This document shows positions 42,022-51,818 of a DNA stretch of 55,610 nucleotides, piece after piece. How positions within the stretch are numbered: the first letter of the stretch is position 1; each line of letters starts with the position of its first letter. Both the position numbers and the translations under genes were made by a program. Source of the stretch: Magnetovibrio sp. (GTDB lineage Bacteria; Pseudomonadota; Alphaproteobacteria; Rhodospirillales; Casp-alpha2); NCBI GenBank assembly GCA_002690705.1, contig NZFO01000001.1, positions 1 to 55,610 of the forward strand. The letters run 5' to 3'. The notes under the pieces were generated by a model that saw nothing but the letters and a program-made list of their open reading frames with translations, searched no databases and was not told the DNA's origin.

Positions 42022-43974
42022 ATGCGTCAACTCGTTTTTTGTCTTCTCTCCGTAGTTTTTCTCATCATTACGGATCTAACGCCGGCTGCCGCAAGAAACC
42101 TGCAGGCTGTTTTAATGGAAAATTTGAAATCAATTGAACGACCCTCACGTCGCACGGTTGGTGACACCATTGAAAATTTGTTTAATTCCGGGGTTGATGG
42201 AGTGCCTCGTTTCTTGCAAAAGTGGCGCGATAAAAAAGTCTGGTTACTCAAAGAAAATAAGACATTATTTTATGGGTCTGACAAGCGCGGCGATATTGAG
42301 CTTATCCATATCGTCACGGGCAAAGTCCTAGGCTCCTTCTCATCAAGAGCCGCAAAGCAGATTAAACCAAACTCAGGGGTCAGATCCGTTATTGACTCTG
42401 CTTTAGTCCGCTTTCAGTTATCCGATCCCGATCCAAAAGTCAGGGGCACTGCACTTCAGACCTTGGAACGAAATGCCGATGCAAAGCAGCTTAAACCGCT
42501 TCGAGATTCTGTTGCGTCAGAGACTGACCTGTCTCTCAAAGCACGCAAGAAACGGCTCGAGAGGTTGTTGACGATTTCCTTTGGTCAATCTATTCCAGAG
42601 CGGGTCATCGCAATTAAGCACTTTGAGGGAGATGTAGGGATCGATCTGCGAGCCGCGCTGAATCCACTCCTTTCGACCACTACGATAGTTGCAGCCGAAC
42701 TGCCTAAGGATAAAAACATTGCCCGCCAGCTGCAAATTGGTATCGATATCAGTAAGGCTGAGGCTCATGCTAAATTGGCAAGTAGAGGTTTGGCGCCTCA
42801 GCCTCTGGTCAAGTCTGCGAGAGATGCCGCGATTATAGCTAATGCGGCCGATGGTAAAGTCGAGGGTGTCGCTCTTGGAGCCTTGAATACAGAGGCAGCC
42901 AGAGAGAAAATTTATCGTACCTTAGTCAATGCTGGAAAAGCAGCGCCTTTTTTAAACCCACGGGGATTAGAAGATCTTTTGCAAAAATATATATTTTTCG
43001 AAATTTATACGGAACCTGACCCGCGGATCACTGACGCGGCGTTGAACGGCCTTACATCCATAAATGCGGCGGTTAACCTTAATCAGGCTCTTGATCTTGG
43101 GCTTGACGCGCTCTCATTGGCGTCGATTTATTTTCTGGCCGCCATTGGTCTTGCGATAACTTTCGGTGTAATGCGCGTGATCAATATGGCCCACGGCGAA
43201 TTTATCATGATGGGCGCATACACGGGCTATTTAGTTCAACAATTAATTCCAAATTACACGATATCCATTGTCATTGCCCTGCCTTTGGCGTTTGCTGTAA
43301 CGTTTGCTGCTGGTGTGATTTTGGAGCGGTTGGTCATCCGTCATTTAATGCATCGTCCTTTAGAGACATTGCTGGCAACGTTTGGTATTTCGATCGCTTT
43401 GCAGCAACTGGCTAAAAATATGTTCGGCACGCAAGCCGTACCTCTGACAGCACCGTCTTGGCTAGATGGGTCCTTAATCTTTAATGATATCGTCTCAATC
43501 TCATATATCCGAATCGCTATTTTCTTCCTCGCGGCAGCTTTCTGCCTCTTGCTGCTTTATATACTAAGAAGGACACGCTTGGGCCTTGAGGTGCGAGCGG
43601 TGACACAAAATCCCTTAATGGCATCGTCGATGGGTATTAATCCAGACCGCATCAACATGCTTACTTTTGGCTTGGGTTCGGGGATTGCCGGGATCGCCGG
43701 CGTGGCAATTGGTTTGTTTGCGCAGGTCAGCTCAGAATTGGGGGCGAATTACATCGTGCAATCGTTCATGACAGTTGTAGTGGGGGGTGTTGGCAGTATT
43801 GTTGGCACGCTGGCGGGTGCTGGGATGATTGGCTCACTCCAAAAAGTGATCGAGTGGTTTAATCCTTCGAACACGCTTGCTGCGCAGACTTACATGATCA
43901 TTTTTGTGATCATATTTATTCAATTTCGGCCGAGGGGCATTATCGCCATAAAGGGCCGCGCTGCGGAGGAATAA
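42022..43974 (+). CDS. urtB: Urea ABC transporter permease UrtB
   Basis: The 650-residue protein combines a signal-like N-terminus (MRQLVFCLLSVVFLIITDL) and a long soluble domain of about 320 residues with a branched-chain type permease of eight or more helices (about 350-645). The soluble part has HEAT-like helical repeats (VRGTALQTLERNADAKQL). The permease part starts at LASIYFLAAIGLAITFGVMR with INMAHGEFIMMGAYTGY and ends with FRPRGIIA. UrtB proteins often carry such an N-terminal domain, but here it is large. A GTG at 41986 is also in frame; I prefer the ATG at 42022. Confidence 0.92.
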   Translation: MRQLVFCLLSVVFLIITDLTPAAARNLQAVLMENLKSIERPSRRTVGDTIENLFNSGVDGVPRFLQKWRDKKVWLLKENKTLFYGSDKRGDIELIHIVTGKVLGSFSSRAAKQIKPNSGVRSVIDSALVRFQLSDPDPKVRGTALQTLERNADAKQLKPLRDSVASETDLSLKARKKRLERLLTISFGQSIPERVIAIKHFEGDVGIDLRAALNPLLSTTTIVAAELPKDKNIARQLQIGIDISKAEAHAKLASRGLAPQPLVKSARDAAIIANAADGKVEGVALGALNTEAAREKIYRTLVNAGKAAPFLNPRGLEDLLQKYIFFEIYTEPDPRITDAALNGLTSINAAVNLNQALDLGLDALSLASIYFLAAIGLAITFGVMRVINMAHGEFIMMGAYTGYLVQQLIPNYTISIVIALPLAFAVTFAAGVILERLVIRHLMHRPLETLLATFGISIALQQLAKNMFGTQAVPLTAPSWLDGSLIFNDIVSISYIRIAIFFLAAAFCLLLLYILRRTRLGLEVRAVTQNPLMASSMGINPDRINMLTFGLGSGIAGIAGVAIGLFAQVSSELGANYIVQSFMTVVVGGVGSIVGTLAGAGMIGSLQKVIEWFNPSNTLAAQTYMIIFVIIFIQFRPRGIIAIKGRAAEE

Positions 43975-43977
43975 GGG

Positions 43978-45177
43978 ATGTTTGGTCGCTCGACAACTAT
44001 AGAAAAGCCGCGTTCCTTCTTCATGAAAAATCCATCTGTTTTCATTTTTATTGCAGCTCTCTCGGTGATCACCGTGGTCACAACACTTTTGTCTGAGGCC
44101 TTGGGATTGGGGCTCCTCTCCACGAGTTTCATTAAGCTTCTTGGCAAGACGTTGTGTCTCTGTCTGATTGCCATTGCAATGGACCTTGTATGGGGATACT
44201 GCGGAATATTGTCTCTCGGTCACTTTGCCTTTTTCGGCTTGGGCGGTTACATGATCGGAATGTGGTTGATGTATGAGCGGACCAAGGACATTGTCATTAA
44301 TTCACTCTCTAGTCAGGTTTTGCCGCCAACCCCAATAGAAATACAAGATGCGATTGGCACACAGATTTTTGGCGTTGTTGGCGGATCTGAGATTCCTGCT
44401 ATTTGGTTTTTTGCCGATAGCCTTAGCGCCCAACTTGCCTTAGTGGTTCTTGTTCCAGGTCTGCTTGCCTTATTATTTGGCTGGCTTGCGTTTCGCTCTC
44501 GGGTCACGGGTGTATACCTCTCCATCTTGACGCAAGCGATGACGCTGGCCTTAGCGCTCTACTTATTTCAAAACGACTCAGGATTAAGAGGTAATAATGG
44601 CCTATCCGGACTCCAAAATATCCCCGGCCTAGAGGAGATCCCTCAGTCATTTATTTCTATCTGGTTCCTCTGGGGCTCGGCTTTAGCCCTGGGGCTTGGT
44701 TACCTTTTAGCAGCTTGGGTCGTATCCGGTAAATTTGGGAACATCATCCGTGGAATAAGAGATGATGAGGCTAGGGTGAGGTTCCTAGGGTATCCGGTGG
44801 AGACGTACAAGCTATTCATCTTCACCTTAACAGCCGTAATAGCGGCAGTTGCTGGCGCGTTATATTACCCCCAGGCTGGTATTGTTAATCCGGTGGAGTT
44901 GGCGCCAATAGCCTCAATCTATCTCGCGGTCTGGGTCGCAATCGGTGGTCGAGGGCGTTTGTATGGAGCTGTCATTGGAGCGGCTTTGGTATCTCTTCTT
45001 TCTTCAGCTTTTACGGGCGGGCAAGTTCCCGACCTACCCTTAGGTTTCGTGTTATTACAATGGGTGGACTGGTGGACGGTCTTCCTCGGCTTTGGCTTTG
45101 TACTTGTAACACTGTACGCCCCGCAGGGGCTCGGCGGCCTCGTTGATCGGTTTATCCGAAATGGCGGTTATAAATGA
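43978..45177 (+). CDS. urtC: Urea ABC transporter permease UrtC
   Basis: The second permease, 399 residues, of the branched-chain amino acid transporter type. It has about ten membrane helices. Features are MDLVWGYCGILSLGHFAFFGLGGYMIGMW near 60-90, SRVTGVYLSILTQAMTLAL near 178, GIRDDEARVRFLGYPVETYKL near 258-278 and the C-terminal ending YAPQGLGGLVDRF. The insert between helices 2 and 3 (about 100-130) is common in UrtC. It begins 3 bases after the urtB stop and ends in a 4-base overlap with urtD. Confidence 0.95.
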   Translation: MFGRSTTIEKPRSFFMKNPSVFIFIAALSVITVVTTLLSEALGLGLLSTSFIKLLGKTLCLCLIAIAMDLVWGYCGILSLGHFAFFGLGGYMIGMWLMYERTKDIVINSLSSQVLPPTPIEIQDAIGTQIFGVVGGSEIPAIWFFADSLSAQLALVVLVPGLLALLFGWLAFRSRVTGVYLSILTQAMTLALALYLFQNDSGLRGNNGLSGLQNIPGLEEIPQSFISIWFLWGSALALGLGYLLAAWVVSGKFGNIIRGIRDDEARVRFLGYPVETYKLFIFTLTAVIAAVAGALYYPQAGIVNPVELAPIASIYLAVWVAIGGRGRLYGAVIGAALVSLLSSAFTGGQVPDLPLGFVLLQWVDWWTVFLGFGFVLVTLYAPQGLGGLVDRFIRNGGYK

Positions 45178-45914
45178 GTGCGCTTCTGGAAGTTGATGGC
45201 ATATCGGTGGCGTTCGATGGCTATAAGGCGATTAACGACCTCTCTTTCTCTATCAACGAGGGTGAGCTCCGAGCGGTAATAGGCCCTAACGGTGCAGGTA
45301 AGACTACCTTTATGGACATTGTTACCGGGAAAACTCGCCCTGACAGCGGCAAGGTAGAGTGGGGCAGGCCAACGCGTAATCTGTTGAGAATGTCAGAGAG
45401 CGAGATCGCGAAACTGGGCATTGGTCGCAAATTTCAGCGCCCGACAGTTTTTGAAAATCAATCTGTGCAGGACAATCTAGTTTTATCTCTGAGGAAACAA
45501 CGTGGCCCGGTTTCCGCCCTGCTATACCGGCCGAGTAGAACTGACCTTAAAAAGGTTGAAGAGCTTGCGGAGGAGATTGGTCTCGAACAGAGATTACACC
45601 GTAATGCTAGAGAGTTGTCACATGGTCATAAACAATGGTTAGAAATTGGGATGCTTTTGGCGCAAGATCCTCAGCTATTACTCGTCGATGAACCAGCAGC
45701 GGGGATGACTCTTGCGGAACGGGAGCGCACTACAGATTTGCTGAAACGCATGGCAGGAGAGCGCGCCGTTGTCGTTGTTGAGCACGACATGGACTTTGTT
45801 CGTAGGCTCAATTGTCGTGTTACGGTGTTGCATGAAGGTGCGGTCCTGGCTGAGGGATCGTTGGATTTCGTGACGAGTAATCAAAGCGTTATCGAAGTTT
45901 ATTTAGGGAGATGA
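45174..45914 (+). CDS. urtD: Urea ABC transporter ATPase UrtD
   Basis: One of two cytoplasmic ATPases of the urea importer, 246 residues. Walker A is GPNGAGKTTFMDIVTG near 37. The Q-loop region is GRKFQRPTVFENQSVQDNL near 83. The signature is ELSHGHKQWLEIGMLLA, replacing LSGGQ with LSHGH as usual in UrtD. Walker B is LLLVDEPAAGMT, and the H-loop Asp-His is VVEHDMDFV near 198. The ATGA overlap with urtC and the overlap with urtE show tight coupling. Confidence 0.96.
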   Translation: MSALLEVDGISVAFDGYKAINDLSFSINEGELRAVIGPNGAGKTTFMDIVTGKTRPDSGKVEWGRPTRNLLRMSESEIAKLGIGRKFQRPTVFENQSVQDNLVLSLRKQRGPVSALLYRPSRTDLKKVEELAEEIGLEQRLHRNARELSHGHKQWLEIGMLLAQDPQLLLVDEPAAGMTLAERERTTDLLKRMAGERAVVVVEHDMDFVRRLNCRVTVLHEGAVLAEGSLDFVTSNQSVIEVYLGR

Positions 45915-45919
45915 TGCAG

Positions 45920-46615
45920 ATGCTGGAAATTAATGATCTTTGTTTGTATTACAAACAATCCCAAATTCTCTTTAACGTAAGTGTAACAACCTCAAAGGGA
46001 GAGGTAACTTGTGTCATGGGCACCAACGGTGTTGGCAAGACGAGTCTTTTGCGCGCTATTTCTGGTACCCATCACCGGTCGTCGGGTGCTTATCGTCTAG
46101 ACGGAAAAGTTATTGAGGCTCCGCCGCCGCACGCTTTGGCGGCTGCGGGTGTCGGATATGTGCCGCAAGGTCGGATGATATTTCCTTTGCTGACAGTGCG
46201 GGAAAACTTGGAAACAGGGTTCGCCTGCCTGCCAAAGTCAGAGCGGGGTGTCCCTGATGAGATCTACGACCTTTTTCCGGTTCTCAAGGATATGATAGGT
46301 AGACGTGGAGGAGATCTCTCCGGAGGCCAGCAACAGCAACTTGCTATTGGGCGGGCGCTGATTATGCGGCCGAAGGTACTTCTTTTAGATGAGCCGACTG
46401 AGGGTATTCAGCCATCTATCATTCAAGATATCGGCCGAGCTATAACGTATCTTCGCGACAAGGGGGAAATGGCAATTGTTCTTGTAGAACAATATTTTGA
46501 ATTTGCGCGTGATCTAGCTGATAGATTTATTGTCATGGATCGTGGCAAGGTAGTAATGTCTGGGGAACGCGATAGTATGGTGGAGGCTGATGTCCGTCGT
46601 TTTCTCACCGTTTGA
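45920..46615 (+). CDS. urtE: Urea ABC transporter ATPase UrtE
   Basis: The second ATPase, 231 residues from the ATG at 45920. In-frame ATGs at 45911 and 45914 are also possible, but GGGAG just before them is best spaced for 45920, which also matches the usual MLEI start. Motifs: Walker A MGTNGVGKTSLLRAISG near 37, GYVPQGRMIFPLLTVRENL near 82, signature DLSGGQQQQLAIGRAL near 130, Walker B LLLDEPTEGIQPS near 152 and H-loop VEQYFEF, where the usual His is replaced by Gln, as in LivF-like ATPases. It ends 26 bases inside ureD. Confidence 0.96.
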   Translation: MLEINDLCLYYKQSQILFNVSVTTSKGEVTCVMGTNGVGKTSLLRAISGTHHRSSGAYRLDGKVIEAPPPHALAAAGVGYVPQGRMIFPLLTVRENLETGFACLPKSERGVPDEIYDLFPVLKDMIGRRGGDLSGGQQQQLAIGRALIMRPKVLLLDEPTEGIQPSIIQDIGRAITYLRDKGEMAIVLVEQYFEFARDLADRFIVMDRGKVVMSGERDSMVEADVRRFLTV

Positions 46616-47465
46616 ATCTCGCTTGGCGACGCCTCACGTGCCTAGTATGCAGGTACATGGTGTTGGTCAGGTTGCTTTTAGCGGTGGAGACGATCCCCGC
46701 CTTAGCCGGCTGTATCAGCACGACCCGGTGCGTATTCTTTTCCCAAGGCCTGCACAGAACGATCTGCCGCTCGCGGTATTCGTGACCACTTCTGGCGGGC
46801 TTGTAGGCGGGGACCGATTGGAATTGAGCGTGCGCTCAGAAGCTGCCACGTCAGTGATGATTACCGCGCAGGCCGCTGAAAAAATTTATCGCTCTAACGG
46901 CGCGGATAGCACGATTGAGGTGACGCTAACTTGTGATGCTGATGCTTGGTTGGAATGGTTGCCGCAGGAAACCATCGTATTCGATGGTGCGCGGTTAGTT
47001 CGCAAAACCAATGTAAATATCACATCTGGCGGGCGCATGCTAGCGGGGGAATTTCTGGTGCTTGGGAGAACAGCCATGGGCGAAACTGTGATGGAGGGAC
47101 TTGTGCGGGATGAATGGGTGGTGCGCTTAGACGGTAAGTTGGTCTGGGCTGATGCGCTGAGACTATCCGGTGATATTAATGAAAAAGTCCAACACCCCGC
47201 TGGCTTTGGCGGCGCAGTATCGATCGCAACGGCCGTATATATCGCTGATGACGCCCCGGATTACTTAAACTTGGCGCGAGAGCTGCTCTCGATAGGTAAT
47301 GTAAATGTTCGAACTGCGGCCAGCGTGGTTAATGGAATACTTTTGGTGCGTTTTTTAAGCTCCAACACTTTGGCGACGCGAAATGATTTTGGGGTCTTTT
47401 GGGCTGGATTTCGGTCTGCGGTCGTTAACTTGCCAAATTTACTGCCTAGGATTTGGCATATTTAA
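46590..47465 (+). CDS. ureD: Urease accessory protein UreD
   Basis: UreD (UreH) forms the scaffold of the UreDFG complex that delivers nickel and CO2 to the apo-urease. This 291-residue protein shows the family core: FVTTSGGLVGGDRLEL near 64, AQAAEKIYRSNGA near 92, WLEWLPQETIVFDGARL near 118, and the end region TAASVVNGILLVRFLSSN near 247. No metal-binding motif is expected. It starts within the 3' end of urtE (26-base overlap), directly linking urea import to urease assembly, with GGAGG a few bases ahead of the ATG. Confidence 0.93.
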   Translation: MSVVFSPFESRLATPHVPSMQVHGVGQVAFSGGDDPRLSRLYQHDPVRILFPRPAQNDLPLAVFVTTSGGLVGGDRLELSVRSEAATSVMITAQAAEKIYRSNGADSTIEVTLTCDADAWLEWLPQETIVFDGARLVRKTNVNITSGGRMLAGEFLVLGRTAMGETVMEGLVRDEWVVRLDGKLVWADALRLSGDINEKVQHPAGFGGAVSIATAVYIADDAPDYLNLARELLSIGNVNVRTAASVVNGILLVRFLSSNTLATRNDFGVFWAGFRSAVVNLPNLLPRIWHI

Positions 47466-47489
47466 TGCGAATAAGAAAGGAGTTTAGAT

Positions 47490-47807
47490 ATGAACCTGTC
47501 ACCACGTGAAAAAGACAAGTTGCTTGTCGCTATGGCTGCAGAGGTGGCCCGCAAACGACTTGCGCGGGGAGTTAAGCTGAATTATCCAGAAACCGTTGCC
47601 TTGATTTCTGACTATGTTGTCGAGGGTGCCCGCGACGGGCGGACAGTAGCAGACCTAATGAGTGCCGGTGCCGATGTGATTAGGTGCGACCAAGTCATGG
47701 AGGGTATCACTGATATGCTACGTGAAATTCAGGTTGAGGCTACCTTTCCAGATGGAACCAAGCTCGTTACCGTGCACGAACCAGTCCGTTCAGGGAGATC
47801 AGAATGA
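47490..47807 (+). CDS. ureA: Urease gamma subunit
   Basis: UreA is the small gamma subunit of the urease (alpha-beta-gamma)3 complex. At 105 residues it has the family length (100). It carries the typical [38 protein letters not shown] and [11 protein letters not shown] blocks, ending with a beta-hairpin ([17 protein letters not shown]). AAAGGAG lies about 7 bases before the ATG. It overlaps ureB by 4 bases (ATGA). Gamma and beta are separate genes here, as in most bacteria, unlike the fused Helicobacter form. Confidence 0.97.
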   Translation: MNLSPREKDKLLVAMAAEVARKRLARGVKLNYPETVALISDYVVEGARDGRTVADLMSAGADVIRCDQVMEGITDMLREIQVEATFPDGTKLVTVHEPVRSGRSE

Positions 47808-48109
47808 TACCCGGAGAGATTGTCACTCAGTCCGGTGACATCGTTCTCAACGAAGGGCGTGAAATAATTACGTTGATTGTTGCCAACACGGGCGACCGGC
47901 CCGTGCAAGTTGGGTCCCACTACCATTTTTTTGAAACCAACAAAGCGCTGGATTTTGATCGCGATGCCGCGCGTGGCTTTCGGCTTGATATCCCATCGGG
48001 AACCGCTGTGCGCTTTGAGCCCGGCCAAACCCGAGAAATTACGCTCGTTGCCTACCAAGGCAAGCGTGTTGTAAAGGGATTTAATGCACTAATTCATGGG
48101 GAGCTTTGA
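47804..48109 (+). CDS. ureB: Urease beta subunit
   Basis: A 101-residue structural subunit with the family pattern [62 protein letters not shown] and [10 protein letters not shown]. It is a beta protein that caps the trimer and supports the alpha subunit. GGGAG lies 8 bases before the ATG. Its TGA precedes the ureC ATG by two bases. Confidence 0.97.
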   Translation: MIPGEIVTQSGDIVLNEGREIITLIVANTGDRPVQVGSHYHFFETNKALDFDRDAARGFRLDIPSGTAVRFEPGQTREITLVAYQGKRVVKGFNALIHGEL

Positions 48110-48111
48110 TC

Positions 48112-49821
48112 ATGGCATACAGCATTGATCGCGCCAGTTACGCCGGGATGTTCGGTCCTACGACAGGTGACAAGGTTCGTCTCGCGGATACGGAGCTTTT
48201 CATCGAGGTTGAATCTGATAGGACTATTTATGGTGAGGAGGTTAAATTTGGGGGCGGTAAAGTTATCCGTGATGGCATGGGGCAATCCCAGGTGACACGC
48301 GCTGGGGGTGCCGTGGATACGGTTATCACTAATGCATTAATTGTTGATCATTGGGGTATAGTAAAGGCCGACATTGGTATTAAAGATGGCAAAATCACTG
48401 CGGTAGGTAAGGCCGGCAATCCGGATGTTCAACCGGGAACAGACATTATTATTGGTCCTGGAACCGAGGCTATAGCTGGTGAAGGGCGGATCGTTACTGC
48501 TGGCGGCATCGACGCGCATATACACTGGATTTGCCCACAACAAGTTGAAGATGCGCTTTATTCTGGCATTACTACTATGTTAGGCGGTGGCACTGGCCCT
48601 GCAGAGGGCACAAACGCAACGACCTGCACTCCGGGACCTTGGCACATGGCCCGGATGATACAGGCCGCTGACGGCTTCCCCATGAACTTGGGGTTTTTCG
48701 GAAAAGGTAATGCCTCTGAACCAGATGCCTTGATAGAGCAGGTCACAGCAGGGGCTATTGGCTTGAAGCTGCATGAAGACTGGGGGACTACCCCGAGCGC
48801 CATTGACTGCTGTCTGGGTGTTGCAGAAGAGATGGATGTTCAGGTTGCAATCCATACTGATACGTTGAATGAGTCCGGCTTTGTGGAAAACACCATTGCT
48901 GCGTTTAAGGGCCGTACCATTCACGCATTTCATACCGAGGGCGCCGGTGGCGGACACGCGCCAGATATCATCAAAGTTTGTGGCGAACAGAATGTCTTGC
49001 CCTCTTCCACCAATCCGACGCGACCATTCACGGTAAACACAGTGGATGAGCATTTAGATATGCTCATGGTCTGCCACCACTTAGACTCACGGATTCCTGA
49101 GGATGTCGCATTCGCGGAAAGCCGTATCCGTCGCGAAACCATTGCAGCTGAGGACATCCTTCATGACTTAGGCGCGTTCTCAATTATTGCATCTGACAGC
49201 CAAGCCATGGGGCGTGTCGGAGAAGTAATTATCCGCACTTGGCAAACGGCAGATAAGATGAAAAAGCAATTTGGAAAATTGGATGGGGAGCGTGGAGATA
49301 ACGATAATTTGCGGGTCCGGCGTTATGTCGCTAAATACACAATCAATCCGGCCCTCACGCATGGTATGGCCGATCATATCGGCTCGATTGAGGTTGGAAA
49401 GCTTGCGGACTTGGTTCTCTGGAAGCCCATGTTTTTTGGTGTTAAGCCTGATTTAGTCTTAAAATGTGGCACGATCGCCGCCGCGTTAATGGGTGATCCT
49501 AACGCCTCCATTCCAACACCACAACCAGTGCACTACAGGCCAATGTTTGGCGCCTATGGTAAGTCGTTGACGGAGAGTTCCGTCACGTTCCTTTCTAAGG
49601 CCGCGATCGATTCCGGTATAGCGGACGCTTACTGCATTGCTAAACGGACACTGGCTATCGGCGATTGTAGAACTGTGAAAAAGGCTGACATGATTCTCAA
49701 TGATTACACACCTGAAATGGAAGTCGATGCGGAAACCTACGAGGTTCGGGCAGATGGCCGGCTTCTAGTTTGCGAACCGGCTGAGCAGCTAGCCTTGGCA
49801 CAGCGTTATTTCTTATTTTGA
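48112..49821 (+). CDS. ureC: Urease alpha subunit (catalytic)
   Basis: UreC holds the dinickel centre that hydrolyses urea to ammonia and carbamate. The 569-residue protein has the full set of ligands: His-x-His in IDAHIHW (about 136 and 138), the carbamylated Lys in GLKLHEDWG (about 219), His in [10 protein letters not shown] (about 248) and [14 protein letters not shown] (about 274). The mobile flap His/Cys lies in [20 protein letters not shown] (about 320), and the Asp ligand in [13 protein letters not shown] (about 362). The ATG at 48112 has GGGGAG 8 bases ahead; a TTG two codons earlier is also open. No truncation is seen, so the enzyme should be active when assembled. Confidence 0.98.
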   Translation: MAYSIDRASYAGMFGPTTGDKVRLADTELFIEVESDRTIYGEEVKFGGGKVIRDGMGQSQVTRAGGAVDTVITNALIVDHWGIVKADIGIKDGKITAVGKAGNPDVQPGTDIIIGPGTEAIAGEGRIVTAGGIDAHIHWICPQQVEDALYSGITTMLGGGTGPAEGTNATTCTPGPWHMARMIQAADGFPMNLGFFGKGNASEPDALIEQVTAGAIGLKLHEDWGTTPSAIDCCLGVAEEMDVQVAIHTDTLNESGFVENTIAAFKGRTIHAFHTEGAGGGHAPDIIKVCGEQNVLPSSTNPTRPFTVNTVDEHLDMLMVCHHLDSRIPEDVAFAESRIRRETIAAEDILHDLGAFSIIASDSQAMGRVGEVIIRTWQTADKMKKQFGKLDGERGDNDNLRVRRYVAKYTINPALTHGMADHIGSIEVGKLADLVLWKPMFFGVKPDLVLKCGTIAAALMGDPNASIPTPQPVHYRPMFGAYGKSLTESSVTFLSKAAIDSGIADAYCIAKRTLAIGDCRTVKKADMILNDYTPEMEVDAETYEVRADGRLLVCEPAEQLALAQRYFLF

Positions 49822-49832
49822 CGGAGAGAACC

Positions 49833-50297
49833 ATGCAACGCGCGATAAATGTAAAGCCCCGTGGAACGTGGCAAGAAACGCCTTACGCGACTGTGACGCT
49901 TCCGTTCGACGAACGCCATCGCAGGCGGATCTGCATGACTGACGACAAAGGAGAGGACTTTATGCTTGATCTCGCCAATGCGGTTCTTCTGGGCGATGGG
50001 GACGCGCTTGAACTTGAAGATGGTGGTGTGATCGCTGTTAAAGCGGCGGCTGAGCCGGTTGCTGATATTCAATGTGTTGATGCGGAGATGGCGGCGCGTA
50101 TTGCTTGGCATATTGGGAACCGTCATACCCCGCTTCAGGTATTGGCGGCCGGCCGGCTTCGCATCTGCAATGACCATGTACTTGTCTCAATGGTTGAAGT
50201 GTTAGGGGCACATGTTGTTTGCTCAATGGCCCCTTTTGCGCCGGAGGGCGGGGCCTATGCATCTGATAGGCATGAGCACCGACACCATTGTGAATAG
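49833..50297 (+). CDS. ureE: Urease accessory nickel metallochaperone UreE
   Basis: UreE binds nickel and passes it to the UreDFG complex. The 154-residue protein has the N-terminal peptide-binding domain (VTLPFDERHRRRICMTDDKG) and the metal-binding C-terminal domain (ARIAWHIGNRHTPLQVL, with the conserved His near 92). A short His-rich tail, HEHRHHCE, follows; many UreE proteins have one. I start it at the ATG at 49833; the in-frame TTG at 49818 lies inside the ureC stop region. It overlaps the start of ureF. Confidence 0.93.
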   Translation: MQRAINVKPRGTWQETPYATVTLPFDERHRRRICMTDDKGEDFMLDLANAVLLGDGDALELEDGGVIAVKAAAEPVADIQCVDAEMAARIAWHIGNRHTPLQVLAAGRLRICNDHVLVSMVEVLGAHVVCSMAPFAPEGGAYASDRHEHRHHCE

Positions 50298-50988
50298 TCT
50301 CGCTGACACGGCGCTATATAAGCTAATTACGTGGCTTTCACCGAATTTTCCGGTAGGGGCCTTCACCTATTCGCACGGCCTAGAGTTTGCCGTGGAAATG
50401 AACCAAGTGAGCGATTACGACGGCCTTACGCATTGGGTTGATGGGATTTTACGGTTTGGGTCAGGGCGCGTGGATTCGAGTTTTTTTCGTGCGGCTTACG
50501 AAGCACAGTCGTCCTGCGATATGACGGCCCTATCTCTAATAATGGAAAGGGCCTATGCCCAACGAGGTTCGGCGGAATTAATCTTGGAAAGTACCACGCA
50601 AGGCCGCGCTTTTATCGATACCTTGGTAAAAGTTTGGCCGGAAGCCCGCCTGCAAGCTTGGCATGACCGGTTGGCCGTGGATAGTTGTGAACCCCCCTAT
50701 CCTATAGCCGTCGCCGTCGCAGCTGCAATAGCGGCTGTACCGCTGGAGGCTGCACTAATTACTTATTTGCACTCTTTTGCTAGCAATTTAGTCAGTGCGG
50801 GCCTTCGGCTTATACCACTTGGGCAAACCGATGGTCAACGTGCCATGGCGCATTTGGAGCATCGAATAATCGATTCGGCACGGGCGGCTGTGGTGCGTGA
50901 TCCGGAAGATTTCGGTGCGGCTGCCGTGATGGTGGACTGGATGTCAATGCAACATGAAACCCAATATACAAGGTTATTTAGATCATGA
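50257..50988 (+). CDS. ureF: Urease accessory protein UreF
   Basis: UreF is the all-helical scaffold of the urease activation complex and gates GTP hydrolysis by UreG. The 243-residue protein has the family start region [25 protein letters not shown] (about 22-46) and the conserved [20 protein letters not shown] and [21 protein letters not shown] blocks. Two starts fit: the ATG at 50257, with GGAGG 9 bases ahead, and the ATG at 50272. The gene overlaps ureE at its 5' end and ureG by 4 bases (ATGA) at its 3' end. Confidence 0.94.
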   Translation: MHLIGMSTDTIVNSLADTALYKLITWLSPNFPVGAFTYSHGLEFAVEMNQVSDYDGLTHWVDGILRFGSGRVDSSFFRAAYEAQSSCDMTALSLIMERAYAQRGSAELILESTTQGRAFIDTLVKVWPEARLQAWHDRLAVDSCEPPYPIAVAVAAAIAAVPLEAALITYLHSFASNLVSAGLRLIPLGQTDGQRAMAHLEHRIIDSARAAVVRDPEDFGAAAVMVDWMSMQHETQYTRLFRS

Positions 50989-51605
50989 CTAATCCGCTTC
51001 GCGTTGGCATCGGTGGCCCTGTGGGCTGCGGTAAAACCGCCCTTCTAGAACAACTTTGTAAAACTATGCGCGAACAGTATGATATCGCTGCTATCACCAA
51101 CGATATCTACACTCGTGAAGATGCTGAGTTTTTAGTCCGAGCCAATGCTTTGGGTCAAGAGAGGATCGCAGGTGTTGAAACTGGCGGCTGCCCTCACACG
51201 GCTATACGCGAGGATGCATCCATGAACCTTGCCGCCGTGTCTGATATGGCGTTTAAATTTCCTACCCTCGATGTGGTGTTCATTGAGTCTGGCGGTGACA
51301 ATCTTGCTGCTACGTTTTCGCCGGAATTGGCAGACATTACTATTTATGTGATTGACGTTTCTGCCGGTGACAAAATCCCGCGGAAAGGTGGACCTGGTAT
51401 CACGCGATCGGACCTATTGGTCATAAATAAAATTGATCTTGCCTCGATGGTAGGTGCCAATCTCGAAGTTATGGACCGTGATGCCAAAAAGATGCGCGGT
51501 GACCGCCCGTTTATTTTTGCGAAAGTCAAACATGGCTATGGGGTGAATACTATTATTGATTTTATTATTGCGAGAGGTGGGCTCAGTCCATTTAATGGAG
51601 TTTGA
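50985..51605 (+). CDS. ureG: Urease accessory GTPase UreG
   Basis: UreG is a SIMIBI GTPase that couples GTP binding to nickel insertion into urease. The 206-residue protein has the P-loop [13 protein letters not shown] near 10, [14 protein letters not shown] near 37, the nickel-binding CPH motif in [15 protein letters not shown] near 66, [17 protein letters not shown] near 101 and the NKIDLA specificity motif near 148. It is the last gene of the run. No clear terminator follows in the 213 bases before the next gene. Confidence 0.98.
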   Translation: MTNPLRVGIGGPVGCGKTALLEQLCKTMREQYDIAAITNDIYTREDAEFLVRANALGQERIAGVETGGCPHTAIREDASMNLAAVSDMAFKFPTLDVVFIESGGDNLAATFSPELADITIYVIDVSAGDKIPRKGGPGITRSDLLVINKIDLASMVGANLEVMDRDAKKMRGDRPFIFAKVKHGYGVNTIIDFIIARGGLSPFNGV

Positions 51606-51818
51606 GAAACTATATTGCTTACCCTTTCATCTGGGCCAACTATGGACCCTAACTTACAGATAACGGTTATGCCTCTATAAAATTTATCAAGTCCCGCGAT
51701 ACAACTGTTTCATATAATTTCAATTACCAACGCAGTTTGTAAATCCCTTACGGCGATCAATTATGAAAATGTTCTCGTTTTATCGACACTATATGTTGTC
51801 TCAGGGTATTTTATAACC

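Noticed and set aside
48580-49053. 157-codon minus-strand frame inside ureC
   Set aside because: It is a shadow of the urease alpha gene, which is intact and in a different frame.
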